Positions 8,903-19,252 of a stretch of 40,141 nt of DNA are shown one piece after another (position 1 is the stretch's first letter; each line of letters starts with the position of its first letter). Source of the stretch: an uncultured Clostridia bacterium (GTDB taxonomy: Bacteria; Bacillota; Clostridia; Oscillospirales; CAG-272). The notes beneath the pieces were generated by a model. It searched no databases. It was not told the origin of the DNA and was given only the letters and a program-made list of their open reading frames with translations. The position numbers and the translations under genes were made by a program. Location: assembly GCA_947632135.1 (NCBI GenBank), contig CANRNZ010000005.1, positions 1 to 40,141 of the forward strand, in the 5' to 3' direction.

Positions 8903-10627
8903 TTATATGTCGTAGTTTGCCAAAAGCTCTTTTACAAGCTTTTTAATTTCAGACGCGGCGCTGTCAAGCGCGAACTCGGTCTTCAGGCTCTTGTCTCTGA
9001 GCGAGATCTCGACGACTCCCCTTTCGCACGTCTTCGGGCTGACCACCGCGCGAACCGGTATTCCGAAGAGGTCGGCGTCGGCGAACATCGAGCCGGGACG
9101 AACGTCGCGGTCGTCGTAGAGCACCTCGACTCCGTTTTCGCAAAGCTCTTCATACAGAGCGTCGGACACCGCGGATACCTTTTCGTCGGTGCATCTGAGA
9201 TTGCATATTTCGACCTGCCACGGGGCAATGGAGATAGGCCATATCGGGCCGTAGTCGTCATGGCTTTCCTCGCAAACAGACGCCATAAGCCTTCCGACGC
9301 CGATACCGTAGCAGCCCATTATCGGGTGCTTTGCCTCGCCGTCGCGGTCAAGGTATGTCATGTTCATCGCTTCGGTGTACTTTGTGCCGAGCTGGAATAT
9401 GTTCCCGACCTCGATTCCGCGCTTTACGGTTATCACGGGCTTTGAGCACGCGGGGCACACCGCGCCGTCGAATATCTTTGCGACATCGGCGTATTCAACT
9501 GCGCCGACGTCCCTTTCGATATTCATTCCCGTATAGTGGAAGCCCTCCTCGTTTGCCCCGCAGACAAGGGAATTTATTCCTTTAAGAGAGCTGTCGAACA
9601 CGGCGGTGCATTTTTTGCTGAGCCCGACGGGGCCGATAAATCCCGCGACGATGCCCGAGTCCTCGGTTATGACGGCGGCGGGATATATTTCCTCCTTCAG
9701 GAGGTTTCTCAGCTTTGTCTCGTTTACCTCAAGGTCGCCTCTAATGAATACGACGACGTATGAGTCGTCCTTATTTCTGCGATACACGACCGCCTTTGCG
9801 AATTTTGCGGCGTCGAGCGAGAGGAATTTTTCAAGCTCCTCTATGGTTTTAACTCCCGGAGTGCTCACCTTTTCGAGCGGCAATACCTCGCCCGGCTCAT
9901 TTTCGACCGAGCACTCGGCGACCTCCATGTTCGCCCTGTAGCCGCACTCGGGGCAGATTGCGATGCTGTCCTCGCCGATATCGGTCAGCAGCATGAACTC
10001 ATGCGATATGCTCCCGCCCATCATTCCCGAGTCGGATTTCACGGCGACGACGTTTTTCGCACCGGCTCTTTTGTAAATGCGCTCGTATGCCTTGAAGCAC
10101 CTGTCGTAGTATCTTTCAAGGTCCTCTGTCGAGGTGTGGAAGGAGTACGCGTCCTTCATTGTAAACTCGCGCACTCTGATAAGGCCTCCGCGCGCGCGCG
10201 GCTCGTCGCGGAACTTGGTCTGAATTTGATAAATCATAAAGGGGTATTGGGTGTATGAGCCCGCGGTGTTTCGCGCGAGGTGAACCGCCGCCTCCTCGTG
10301 GGTCATTCCGAGAACCATGCCGTTTCCGCTTCTGTCCTTAAAGCGGCAGAGCTCGGAGCCTATCGAGTAGTATCTTCCCGATTCCTCCCAGAGGGACGCG
10401 GGCATGACGACGGGGAAGAGCACCTCCTGACCGTCGATATTATCCATTTCCTCTCTGATAATGTTTTCGATTTTTTTGGCAATTCTCTTCGCGGGAGTGA
10501 AAAGGGAGTAAATGCCGTTTCCGACATACTTCATGTACCCGCCGCGCACCATCAGCTTGTGGCTGTCGATGGCGCATGAGGAGGGCGCCTCCTTGAAACG
10601 CTCGCCCAAAAGCGCTGAAACCTTCAT
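8903..10627 (-). CDS. proS: prolyl-tRNA synthetase
   Basis: VRGGYMKYVGNGIYSLFTPAKRI, QIQTKFRDEPRARGGLIRVREFTMKDAYSFH, GIEVGNIFQLGTKYTEAMN, GCYGIGVGRL. Confidence 0.97.
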   Translation of the reverse strand: MKVSALLGERFKEAPSSCAIDSHKLMVRGGYMKYVGNGIYSLFTPAKRIAKKIENIIREEMDNIDGQEVLFPVVMPASLWEESGRYYSIGSELCRFKDRSGNGMVLGMTHEEAAVHLARNTAGSYTQYPFMIYQIQTKFRDEPRARGGLIRVREFTMKDAYSFHTSTEDLERYYDRCFKAYERIYKRAGAKNVVAVKSDSGMMGGSISHEFMLLTDIGEDSIAICPECGYRANMEVAECSVENEPGEVLPLEKVSTPGVKTIEELEKFLSLDAAKFAKAVVYRRNKDDSYVVVFIRGDLEVNETKLRNLLKEEIYPAAVITEDSGIVAGFIGPVGLSKKCTAVFDSSLKGINSLVCGANEEGFHYTGMNIERDVGAVEYADVAKIFDGAVCPACSKPVITVKRGIEVGNIFQLGTKYTEAMNMTYLDRDGEAKHPIMGCYGIGVGRLMASVCEESHDDYGPIWPISIAPWQVEICNLRCTDEKVSAVSDALYEELCENGVEVLYDDRDVRPGSMFADADLFGIPVRAVVSPKTCERGVVEISLRDKSLKTEFALDSAASEIKKLVKELLANYDI

Positions 10628-11022
10628 TTTTTTCTCCTTATTTTCTCCTTATTTTTTCCTTACAGCTTTTTCAACAGCTTTTTACTGCTTTTTACTGCTT
10701 TTTACTGCTTTTTACAACTTTTTATATTTTTATATTCTTTTAAATTTATAATTTTTCGGTATTCTTTAAAGTTTACGGAGCAGCGCGATTATGATTTTTG
10801 CGCTTTCCGTATTTCCAATACAGTATACAGTAACTTTCGTGAAAAGTCAATATTTTCGTTGACGCGCGGGGGAATTTTCGGGAGCCAAAATGTTGACAGA
10901 AGTCGGTTTATAATATATAATTAACTGTTGGAAACAAAGTTTGGAAACAAAGTTTGGAAACAAATTACCCAAAACAAAACTCATAAAAAATATTTTCGCT
11001 CTGAAGGGAGCAGTGACAGTAA

Positions 11023-12033
11023 ATGTTTAAGGATAAGAAGGTCGTTTTTTCCGGAGTTCAGCCGACAGGTATGCTGACTCTTGGTAATTATCTCGGAGCA
11101 ATAAAGAATTTTTCGTCGTTTTCCGACGAGTACCGCTGCTACTACTGCGTTGTGGACATGCACGCGATAACCGTAAGACAAAACCCCGCCGAGCTGCGGC
11201 GGCGCACATACGATACTCTCGCGCTGTATATCGCCTGCGGGCTTGACCCCGAGAAAAACGTTCTGTTCGTGCAGAGCCACGTCCCCGCGCACGCGGAGCT
11301 CGCGTGGGTGCTCGACTGCTATACGATGTTCGGTGAGCTGTCGAGAATGACCCAGTTCAAGGATAAAAGCGCGAAAAACGCCGACAATATAAACGCCGGC
11401 CTTTTCACATATCCGACCCTTATGGCGGCGGACATTCTTCTTTATCAGGCGGAGCTGGTGCCCGTCGGCGACGACCAGAAGCAGCACCTTGAGCTCTCGC
11501 GGGACATCGCGAACCGCTTCAACGGGGTGTATGGGGAGACGTTTGTCGTACCCGAGGCATACATACCGAAAACAACGGCGAGAATATACTCTCTTGCCGA
11601 CCCGACAAAGAAAATGAGCAAGTCCGACGAGAACGAAAACGCCGTTATAAGAATACTTGACGAGAGGGACGTCATAATCCGCAAATTCAAGAGAGCGGTC
11701 ACCGACTCGGGGTGCGAGGTCCGACGCGGAGAGGGCAAGGAGGGGATTATGAACCTCATGTCGATTTACGGAGCTGTTACCGGTAAAAGCCCCGACGAGA
11801 TAGAGTCGGAGTTTTCGGGAAAGGGCTACGGGGACTTCAAGCTTGCGGTCGGCGAGTGTGTCGCGGACGCGCTTTGCGGTGTGAGAGAGGAGTTCGCAAG
11901 GCTTTCCGCCGACAAAAAATACCTCGAGGAGGTAATGGCGAGGGGCGCCGAGGAAGCCTCCCGCGCCGCATGCCGCACAATGTCGAAGGTAAGGCGAAAG
12001 GTCGGCTTTACGGACAGAGCCGACGTGCGGTGA
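11023..12033 (+). CDS. trpS: tryptophanyl-tRNA synthetase
   Basis: FSGVQPTGMLTLGNYLGAI, QSHVPAHAELAWVLDCYT, LYQAELVPVGDDQKQHLELSRDIANRFN, KKMSKSDEN. Confidence 0.97.
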   Translation: MFKDKKVVFSGVQPTGMLTLGNYLGAIKNFSSFSDEYRCYYCVVDMHAITVRQNPAELRRRTYDTLALYIACGLDPEKNVLFVQSHVPAHAELAWVLDCYTMFGELSRMTQFKDKSAKNADNINAGLFTYPTLMAADILLYQAELVPVGDDQKQHLELSRDIANRFNGVYGETFVVPEAYIPKTTARIYSLADPTKKMSKSDENENAVIRILDERDVIIRKFKRAVTDSGCEVRRGEGKEGIMNLMSIYGAVTGKSPDEIESEFSGKGYGDFKLAVGECVADALCGVREEFARLSADKKYLEEVMARGAEEASRAACRTMSKVRRKVGFTDRADVR

Positions 12034-12083
12034 AAACAAGGCGCGACGCTTTTTGAAATACCGCATTGAGCCGTACTTAAAGT

Positions 12084-12153
12084 TTGATAATTGATAATTG
12101 ATAATTGATAATTGATAATTGATATTTGATAATTGATATTTGATATTTGATAT
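12084..12153. repeat. Heptamer tandem array TTGATA(A/T), 10 copies
   Basis: Ten consecutive 7-bp units ttgataa/ttgatat counted directly. Confidence 0.95.
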
Positions 12154-12223
12154 TCGGCCGACATAACAGCGCAATTTATTTATATTTAAATAATATACCA
12201 ATATACAAAACGGAGAGAAAAAA

Positions 12224-13492
12224 ATGAAGACAAGGGCAATGAGGCTTTACGGGAAAAACGATATCAGAACGGAGGAATTCGAGCTGCCCGCAATGAAGGA
12301 CGACGAGATACTCGCAAAGGTAGTCTGCGACAGTATCTGTATGTCCTCTCACAAGGCGGCGCTTCAGGGCGCGTCGCACAAAAGGGTTCCCGACAACGTC
12401 GCCGAAAACCCCATAATACTCGGTCACGAGTTCTGCGGGGAGATAATAGAGGTCGGCGAAAGGTGGAAGGACAAATTCAAGGCGGGGGATCGTTTTGCGA
12501 TACAGCCCGCGTTGAACTACAAGGGCTCCCTTGCGGCTCCGGGTTACTCGTACGGCTGTATCGGCGGCGGCGCGACATACGTCATTATTCCGCCCGAGGT
12601 AATGGAGTGCGACTGTCTTCTTCCCTATAACGGCGACGCGTTCTTCTGGGGGAGCCTCGCGGAGCCGATGAGCTGCATTGTCGGCGGCTTTCACGCAAAC
12701 TATCACATAAAGCCCGGTACATACGTACACAAAATGGGTACGAAAAAAGGCGGAAATATGGCAATACTCGCCGGCGCGGGGCCGATGGGGCTCGGCGCGG
12801 TCGACTATGCTGTCCACGGGCCGAATCCCCCGTCGCTTCTTATCGTCACCGACCTTGACGACGCGCGCCTTGAAAGAGCGGCGTCGATAATCACGCCCGA
12901 GGACGCCGCAAAGAGCGGCACTCGCCTCGTGTATCTCAACACAGGAAAAATCGAGGATCCTGTCGCCTACGTAAAAGAGCTCACCGGAAATGCGGGGTGC
13001 GACGACGTATTCGTCTTTGCGCCCGTGCGTCCTGTCGTTGAAATGGGAGACGCGATTCTTGCAAGGGACGGCTGTCTCAATTTCTTTGCGGGCCCGACAA
13101 ATCCCGAATTTTCCGCGATGTTTAATTTTTATAACGTACATTACGGGGCGACGCACATAGTAGGTACGAGCGGTGGGAATACAGACGACATGAGGGAGTC
13201 GATAGAGCTCATGGAGAAAAAGGCGATAAATCCCGCCGCGATGATAACTCATATCGGCGGCTTGAACGCGGACGCCGAGACCACGCTGAATCTTCCGAAT
13301 ATACCCGGCGGGAAAAAGCTCATATATACTCATATTGACTTGCCGCTCACCGCGATAGCCGATTTTGAGTCAAAAGCCGCCGAAGGCGGCGAGCACGCCG
13401 AGCTGTTTTATGACCTTGCAAAAATATGCAGAAAATCAAACGGTCTCTGGTGCGCCGAGGCGGAGCACAGGCTTTTAAAGGAAACGAAATAA
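12224..13492 (+). CDS. zinc-type medium-chain alcohol/sorbitol dehydrogenase-like oxidoreductase
   Basis: ILGHEFCGEIIEVGERWKDKFKAGDRFAIQP, ILAGAGPMGLGAVDYAVHGP; start after a gagag SD-like stretch. Confidence 0.8.
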   Translation: MKTRAMRLYGKNDIRTEEFELPAMKDDEILAKVVCDSICMSSHKAALQGASHKRVPDNVAENPIILGHEFCGEIIEVGERWKDKFKAGDRFAIQPALNYKGSLAAPGYSYGCIGGGATYVIIPPEVMECDCLLPYNGDAFFWGSLAEPMSCIVGGFHANYHIKPGTYVHKMGTKKGGNMAILAGAGPMGLGAVDYAVHGPNPPSLLIVTDLDDARLERAASIITPEDAAKSGTRLVYLNTGKIEDPVAYVKELTGNAGCDDVFVFAPVRPVVEMGDAILARDGCLNFFAGPTNPEFSAMFNFYNVHYGATHIVGTSGGNTDDMRESIELMEKKAINPAAMITHIGGLNADAETTLNLPNIPGGKKLIYTHIDLPLTAIADFESKAAEGGEHAELFYDLAKICRKSNGLWCAEAEHRLLKETK

Positions 13493-13516
13493 TATAAAAT
13501 AAAGACCGAAAAAGAT

Positions 13517-13555
13517 AAGGGACGGCGCTGCGAAAACGCGCGCCGTCCCTTAAAT
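13517..13555 (+). terminator. Rho-independent terminator after the dehydrogenase gene
   Basis: AAGGGACGGCGC / GCGCCGTCCCTT 12-bp inverted repeat followed by taaattt. Confidence 0.7.
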
Positions 13556-13689
13556 TTATGTGAATTATGTGAATTTATGTGAAAACGAAAAAAGAACGCG
13601 GCTGATTTTCCCCTTTGATGTCGGCGGGCGGCGAATTATAAGTCGAATAAGTCGAATAAGCCGTATAAGTCGGAATTCGTCGGAATTTT

Positions 13690-14985
13690 TCAAAGCTTTT
13701 TTGAGCGCGACCCGGGGGATAATTTTATATTGGACAGCGCGGAGTCAGTCATTGACAGAGCCCTGAAAACGGCGCCTTTACCGTATACGGCGCGGAGAGT
13801 GTCGAGCGCTGCCTCGAGCTTTTCCCTTTTAACGATTTTTTGTATATCGGGGTCAAGGGAAAGCTGGACTTCTCCTGTCGAGTCAAGGTTTGACGCGCAG
13901 ACAGTAAGAGCGCGCACGGACTTTTTTCGCTCCGTGATTTTAAAGAGCTCGTAGGCTGCCGAAAATATTTCGCATGAGGTGCGGCAGGGGACGGTAAGCT
14001 TTTTCTGCTTTTCAAGCGAGGTGAAGTCGGAGTATCTGACGCTGAGCGACACGGTGCGGCACATGAGATTTTTTGCTCGGAGTCTTGAGGAAACGTTTTC
14101 GCAAAGCGGGTACAAAGCGCACCTCACGTCGTCGTCGCACACAAGGTCCCTCGGCGCAGTTCTCCCGCAGGAGACCGATTTTACCGTGTCGTTTTCGGAC
14201 GGCGGCGTTACGGGGGAAAAATCAAGGCCGTTTGCGTATTTCCAAAGCATAACGCCCGTTTTCCCGAGACAGTCCCTCACCCCCGAAAGAGGCGCGAGGG
14301 CAAGCTTTCCTATGGTATTTATGCCGCATTTTTTAAGTTTTTCCCCGACGGCGCGCCCGACGAAAAGCAGCTCCTCCACGGGGAGCGGCCAAACGGCGCT
14401 TTTAAAGTCGTCGGCGCTTATCACCGTCGTCGCGTCGGGCTTTTTGAGGTCGCTGCCGAGCTTTGCGAATACCTTGTTGAAGGATACCCCGACAGACACC
14501 GTGATTCCGAGCTCTTTTTTTATTCTGAGGCGAATTTCGTCCGCGATTTTTTTACCGTCGCCGAATATGCGGCGGCTGTCGCTCACATCGAGCCAGCACT
14601 CGTCGATTCCGAAAGGCTCCACAAGCTCCGTGTAATCGGAGTATATTTTTTTTGCCGCCTCGGAAAATTCCCTGTAAACCTCATAGTGCGGCCTGACGCA
14701 CACGAGAGACGGGCATTTTTTCAGAGCCTGAAACAGAGGTTCCGCGGTCTGTATGCCGTATTTTTTTGCCTCGTAGTTTTTTGCGAGAACAATCCCGTGA
14801 CGCGTTTCGGGGTCTCCCGTTACAGCGACGGGCTTTCCGCAAAGCGACGGGTCAAGACGGCACTCCGCCGAGGCGAAGAAATTGTTTAAGTCCGAATGGA
14901 GCACCGTTCTGTTCGTTTTGTTTACGGCGTCAATGCCGACTAAATCGCTTATGCCGCTCGTTAAAAATTCCGACTGCCCGCTCAT
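13690..14985 (-). CDS. Y-family DNA polymerase (DinB/ImpB/SamB type)
   Basis: VLHSDLNNFFASAECRLDPSLCGKPVAVTGDP, EPFGIDECWLDVSDSR, ISVGVSFNKVFAKLGSDLKKPDATTVI-type block; start at MSGQSEF. Confidence 0.92.
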   Translation of the reverse strand: MSGQSEFLTSGISDLVGIDAVNKTNRTVLHSDLNNFFASAECRLDPSLCGKPVAVTGDPETRHGIVLAKNYEAKKYGIQTAEPLFQALKKCPSLVCVRPHYEVYREFSEAAKKIYSDYTELVEPFGIDECWLDVSDSRRIFGDGKKIADEIRLRIKKELGITVSVGVSFNKVFAKLGSDLKKPDATTVISADDFKSAVWPLPVEELLFVGRAVGEKLKKCGINTIGKLALAPLSGVRDCLGKTGVMLWKYANGLDFSPVTPPSENDTVKSVSCGRTAPRDLVCDDDVRCALYPLCENVSSRLRAKNLMCRTVSLSVRYSDFTSLEKQKKLTVPCRTSCEIFSAAYELFKITERKKSVRALTVCASNLDSTGEVQLSLDPDIQKIVKREKLEAALDTLRAVYGKGAVFRALSMTDSALSNIKLSPGSRSKKL

Positions 14986-15104
14986 ATATGCCCCCGACGG
15001 TTTTTTGAAAAATTTTATCCGTTTGAAATAAAAAAACAAACATATGTTCGTATAGCTGTATGATACACCGAATTTCGGCATAAATCAAGCGCGAGGGACA
15101 AAAA

Positions 15105-15156
15105 CAGCATAATAAAATAAGCTGTTTTTTCGAATTTTTCTTATTTTATTATGCTG
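15105..15156 (-). terminator. Long AT-rich hairpin between the cysteine desulfurase and polymerase genes
   Basis: Perfect 17-bp inverted repeat CAGCATAATAAAATAAG...CTTATTTTATTATGCTG with an 18-nt loop; minus strand continues TTTTTG. Confidence 0.6.
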
Positions 15157-15180
15157 CCGGATTTTAAATTATTAAAATTA

Positions 15181-16362
15181 TTAAGGGCGCTTTGACGGCG
15201 CGAGCTTTGAAATTCCCTCTTTAAGGGACGATATGAAAAAGTCGATCTCATCCGTTGTGTTTTCAAACGAAAAGCTGAGGCGAAGCGTGCAGTCGACCTC
15301 TCTTTCGGAAAGCCCGAAATTCAGAAGAGTCGCGCTGAGATTTCGCGAGCGGGATGAGCACGCGGAGCTTTTCGAGACGCATATTCCGCGCGAGGAGAGA
15401 TAGTTCAGCATTGTCTCGCTCTTTATGTTGAAAACGGTGACGCTGAGTATGTGCGGAGCTCTCTTCGGCGGCAGATTGAGCCTCACGCCGTCCGTCGCCG
15501 AAAGGCGGCTCACGGCATATTCCGACAGCGATAAAAGCTTTTTTTGCCTTTCGGCAAGGCTTTTTTGCCCGTCGTCGGCGGCGGCGCCGAATGCGGCAAG
15601 GGCGGGGGTCGCCTCGGTTCCCGAGCGAAAGCCGTCCTCCTGTCCCCCTCCGTGTACCGTCGGGACTAATTTTTTCGCTTTTATAATACTTGAGGAAACG
15701 TAAAGCGCCCCCGCGCCCTTCAAGGCGTGCACCTTGTGCGCGCTGACCGACGCCATGTCGGCTCCGAGGTCAAACGGGGAAAACACGTCCGACTTGAGGT
15801 ATCCCTGAACGATGTCCGTATGAAATACCGCGTCGGGGGAGGACTCCTTTACGATGCGGGAGATCTCCTTTACGTCGTATACCGCGCCCGTTTCGTTGTT
15901 TACGAGCATGACTGAGGCGAGTATCACGTCGCTTGTGATATTTCTCTTTAGAAAGTCGATATCGCACACCCCGCCGCGGGTCGGTATTCTCAAAATCCGA
16001 AAGCCCTCTTTTTCGAGAAATGAGGCGCACTCGGCGACCGAGGGGTGCTCGGAGTCCGTTATGACGACTGTCCCGCGCGAGCCGTTTTTCATTTTTCTCT
16101 CTTTCGCGCCGACCGTCCCGAGTATCGCAAGGGAGTTGGCCTCGGTTCCGCCCGAGGTGAAAATCAGCTTTCCGTCGGAGGCGCGGCGAAGCCCCAGCGA
16201 GCGGGAGACAGAGTCTCTCGCTCTCTCGAGCATGCGGCGCGCGTCGTTTCCCGCAAAGTGAGTGGACGACGGATTCGCCCAGCTCTCCTGCGCGGCAAGC
16301 AATGCCGCCTCCAATGCGGCGTCGCTCGGTTTTGTTGTCGCGCTGTTATCAAAATATATCAT
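15181..16362 (-). CDS. cysteine desulfurase (NifS/IscS-like, class V aminotransferase)
   Basis: MIYFDNSATTKP, FTSGGTEANSLAI, SEHPSV, SVSAHKVHALKGAGALYV, GGGQEDGFRSGTEATP, SSACSSRSRNLS. Confidence 0.93.
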   Translation of the reverse strand: MIYFDNSATTKPSDAALEAALLAAQESWANPSSTHFAGNDARRMLERARDSVSRSLGLRRASDGKLIFTSGGTEANSLAILGTVGAKERKMKNGSRGTVVITDSEHPSVAECASFLEKEGFRILRIPTRGGVCDIDFLKRNITSDVILASVMLVNNETGAVYDVKEISRIVKESSPDAVFHTDIVQGYLKSDVFSPFDLGADMASVSAHKVHALKGAGALYVSSSIIKAKKLVPTVHGGGQEDGFRSGTEATPALAAFGAAADDGQKSLAERQKKLLSLSEYAVSRLSATDGVRLNLPPKRAPHILSVTVFNIKSETMLNYLSSRGICVSKSSACSSRSRNLSATLLNFGLSEREVDCTLRLSFSFENTTDEIDFFISSLKEGISKLAPSKRP

Positions 16363-16466
16363 GGCACATATACCCGAAAAGTTATTTTTAGTTATAAAAA
16401 TTTAAGGCAAGGCGCGAGGGTCGGCGCTGAAACGCGGGAGCGTGTCGGATAAGTCGGTTAAATTAC

Positions 16467-17063
16467 TCAGTTGAATTTAAAATTTTCCACCATTTTTTCG
16501 ACGTCGTCAATGTGCGCTTCGTATGTCTCGCCGTCGTTTAAGGACGTGTAGGTGAATACATAAGCCTTCGGCGCGCTGAGAGTGCCTTTTTTTATTGCCG
16601 ATATCTGCATAAATTTGTACTCTCTCTCGACGTCCTCCCCGGTGGAGGGGTCGACGCCGACAGTCATCTTGCCCGTGAACACCGTTCTCAGAGCGTCGAC
16701 TCCGTCAAGGACGGCGCTCTCGGAGGAAACTACCGTGAAATCGCGGTAGGTATTTTTAAAATCGGCCTGAAAGCTGTTCCACCAGTCCTCCGCAGTGTAG
16801 TCGGTGGCGTTTACGGTAAAGTCCATTACGCTGACGTTGGAGGTGTCGGTGTTGGAATAGTACGCGGTCGTCGCGCCCGTTTTGACGTCTCCTATCCAAT
16901 ACGAGCCGCTCGGGACGTAAAAGAGATAGTCCGCGTCCTCGCCCGAGATAAGCTTCATGCCCTCGGGGGCGCCGTCCGCGCTGCCCGAGCACGAGACAAG
17001 AAGGAGCGCCGAAAAAGCAGTCAGCGCAAGAATAAGAAACAAGGATACCGTTCTTTTTGTCAT
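16467..17063 (-). CDS. putative lipoprotein (PsbP/DcrB-like)
   Basis: Signal peptide with lipobox LLVSCSG; acidic C-terminal region without a clear catalytic motif. Confidence 0.75.
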   Translation of the reverse strand: MTKRTVSLFLILALTAFSALLLVSCSGSADGAPEGMKLISGEDADYLFYVPSGSYWIGDVKTGATTAYYSNTDTSNVSVMDFTVNATDYTAEDWWNSFQADFKNTYRDFTVVSSESAVLDGVDALRTVFTGKMTVGVDPSTGEDVEREYKFMQISAIKKGTLSAPKAYVFTYTSLNDGETYEAHIDDVEKMVENFKFN

Positions 17064-17069
17064 GTCGTT

Positions 17070-18071
17070 TTAACCTCCGCTCGGAGCGTCCTTTAAAAAC
17101 GCCTCCGAAAGTATTGTTTCGATTTCACTGTATGTTATGGCTCTGTTTATCCTGTCGCGGACAGACGCCGCTCCGCGGAGCCCTTTTATAAGATGTGCGG
17201 CGCGCCCTCTTGCCTCCGATACTCCGCGCCTTTCGCCCTTTTCCTCTATCATGTCCCTTATGAGGAGCAGCGCGGCGTCGACTCTTTGAAAAACGCTCGG
17301 CGCGCTGAAGCTCTCTTTGTTTACGGCGGCTTTTATTTCGGAGAATATCCAGAAATTTCCGAGCGCGCACCGTCCCACCATCACGCTGTCGCACCCCGTT
17401 TTCTCCATCATTGAAACGGCGTCGGTGCCGCTTGAAACGTCCCCGTTTCCGACGATGGGGAAATTTTCCCCGACGGCGTCCTTTACCGCTTTTATTACCG
17501 AAAGGTCGGCGGGTGGCGAGTACATTTGCTCTCTCGTTCTTGCGTGGACGGTTATGCAGGCGGCGCCCGAGTCGGCAAGAACTGAGGCGAGGTAAGGCGC
17601 GTTTACGGAATTATTGTCCCAACCGGAGCGTATTTTTACCGTGAGAGGGATACCGTATTTCTCAAGCGCGCGAGAGGTCTTTTTCACTATCTCGGCGGCA
17701 AGGGGAACATTTTGCATAAGAGCGCTGCCGTCCCCGACGGAGACTATTTTTTTCATCGGGCAACCCATGTTTATATCCACCGCCGCGGGGGGATTTTCGA
17801 AAGAGCAGCCGTCGAAATTTCCTTCGGCAATCATCTGCGCCGCCTCGGCGACGATATCCGGCTCATGGCCGAATAGCTGAACCGACGCCGCTTTTTCCTC
17901 AGAGGAAATCCTTGTCAGCGCCGCGGTCTTTTTGTCGTGATAGCACATGGCTTTTGCCGAGACCATTTCGGTAACAGTCATGTCGGCGCCGAGCGACGAG
18001 CAGATTCTTCTCATTGAGACGTCCGTAAAGCCCGCCATCGGCGCGAGAATAAATTTATTTTTAAAATCCAT
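17070..18071 (-). CDS. tRNA-dihydrouridine synthase
   Basis: FILAPMAGFTDVSMRRICSSLGADMTVTEMVSAKA, VDINMGCPMKKIV, LTVKIRSGWDNN, VHARTREQMY, IVGNGDV, VGRCALGNFWIF. Confidence 0.95.
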   Translation of the reverse strand: MDFKNKFILAPMAGFTDVSMRRICSSLGADMTVTEMVSAKAMCYHDKKTAALTRISSEEKAASVQLFGHEPDIVAEAAQMIAEGNFDGCSFENPPAAVDINMGCPMKKIVSVGDGSALMQNVPLAAEIVKKTSRALEKYGIPLTVKIRSGWDNNSVNAPYLASVLADSGAACITVHARTREQMYSPPADLSVIKAVKDAVGENFPIVGNGDVSSGTDAVSMMEKTGCDSVMVGRCALGNFWIFSEIKAAVNKESFSAPSVFQRVDAALLLIRDMIEEKGERRGVSEARGRAAHLIKGLRGAASVRDRINRAITYSEIETILSEAFLKDAPSGG

Positions 18072-18302
18072 ATGTCACTTGGATACAAAAGAATTTTTCA
18101 TGCAGACATCACGTATCCCGCGCGTGGCGCGGCATATCGCGGTGCGCGGCTTATTATAATTATCACAGATAGAATATCATATATTTGACTTGTTTTCAAG
18201 AGTTTTTTGAAAGTTGGAAAGTCGGCGCGGAGCCGAAAAAACGCTTGCCCCATTAAAAACGCGTTGTAATCGGGTCTGTATTGTCCGAGAGGAGGAAATA
18301 AT

Positions 18303-18959
18303 TTGATTTTTGACACGATGTTCTTTATAAGCGGCGCGCTTTTGGGCGTGGGGCTTGCGACGGACGCTTTTTCGGTCTCTATTGCGAACGGACTCGCCGA
18401 GCCGCAAATGAAAATGTCAAAGGCGCTTTTGATATCCTTTGTGTTTGCCGCCTTTCAGGCGGCAATGCCGCTTGTCGGCAGGTTTTTCGTGCATGGCGTC
18501 TCGGCGAGGTTTTCCGTCGTCAAGCGTCTTGTGCCGCTTATGTCGCTTGTTTTTCTTTCTCTTATCGGCTCGAATATGATATTTGAGGGCGTATGGGGCG
18601 TGGGATGTCCGGCACGTGAAAAAAGAGAGAAAAAAACGAAGGATAAAACGGAAAATAAAACGAAAGAGCGGGAAGAAATCGGAGATGGTGAAAAAAGCGA
18701 AAGAAAGCTCGGCGCGGCGGCAATTTTTCTTCAGGGAATCGCAACGTCGGTCGACGCCTTGTCGGTTGGGTTTACAATCGAGCATTACGACGCTGAAAGG
18801 GCCCTTTTGTGCGCCGCGATAATCGCAGTGGTAACTTTTTTATTATGCGTCCTCGGGAGCGCCGTCGGGAAAAAATTCGGCTCGAAATATTCGAAAAGAG
18901 CGAAAATTGCGGGCGGGATAATTCTTATCGCCATCGGGGTGAAGATTTATATTGGTTAA
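18303..18959 (+). CDS. mntP: MntP-family (DUF204) manganese efflux pump
   Basis: LGVGLATDAFSVSIANGL and second repeat GIATSVDALSVGFTIE; hydrophobic helices separated by a charged loop; TTG start after gaggaaata. Confidence 0.85.
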   Translation: MIFDTMFFISGALLGVGLATDAFSVSIANGLAEPQMKMSKALLISFVFAAFQAAMPLVGRFFVHGVSARFSVVKRLVPLMSLVFLSLIGSNMIFEGVWGVGCPAREKREKKTKDKTENKTKEREEIGDGEKSERKLGAAAIFLQGIATSVDALSVGFTIEHYDAERALLCAAIIAVVTFLLCVLGSAVGKKFGSKYSKRAKIAGGIILIAIGVKIYIG

Positions 18960-19252
18960 AGCGCGTCTGAACGCTTTGCATTTATAGGATTTATAGGAAC
19001 GAGAGATGAAAACTGTTTTACCGAAAAATAATAAACCGTTTGAATCAAAGGCGCAAAGCGAAAAGATAAGCGCAAAGCACTTGAAATCGAGCGGGGAAAG
19101 CCTTATAATATTTATAATAACCGTGTAGCGCCCGCGCTCGGATTTTAGAATTTTTTGAGTTTTTCGGGCGTTTTGAATCGGTGATTTTTAAAAATATCTT
19201 ATATACAAAAAATAAAAATATTTAATTAACGGAAGACGGGAATTGAAAAGAG

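Noticed and set aside
12084-12153. CRISPR-like array
   Set aside because: Units are contiguous 7-mers with no spacers and no cas genes nearby
10981-13333. Long minus-strand ORFs (406 aa and 385 aa) opposite trpS and the dehydrogenase
   Set aside because: They are antisense to well-recognised genes, have no recognisable motifs, and partly translate the heptamer repeat
18613-18625. Second parS candidate around ggcacgtgaaaa
   Set aside because: Only the CACGTGAAA core matches; the left half of the consensus is absent, and it lies inside mntP
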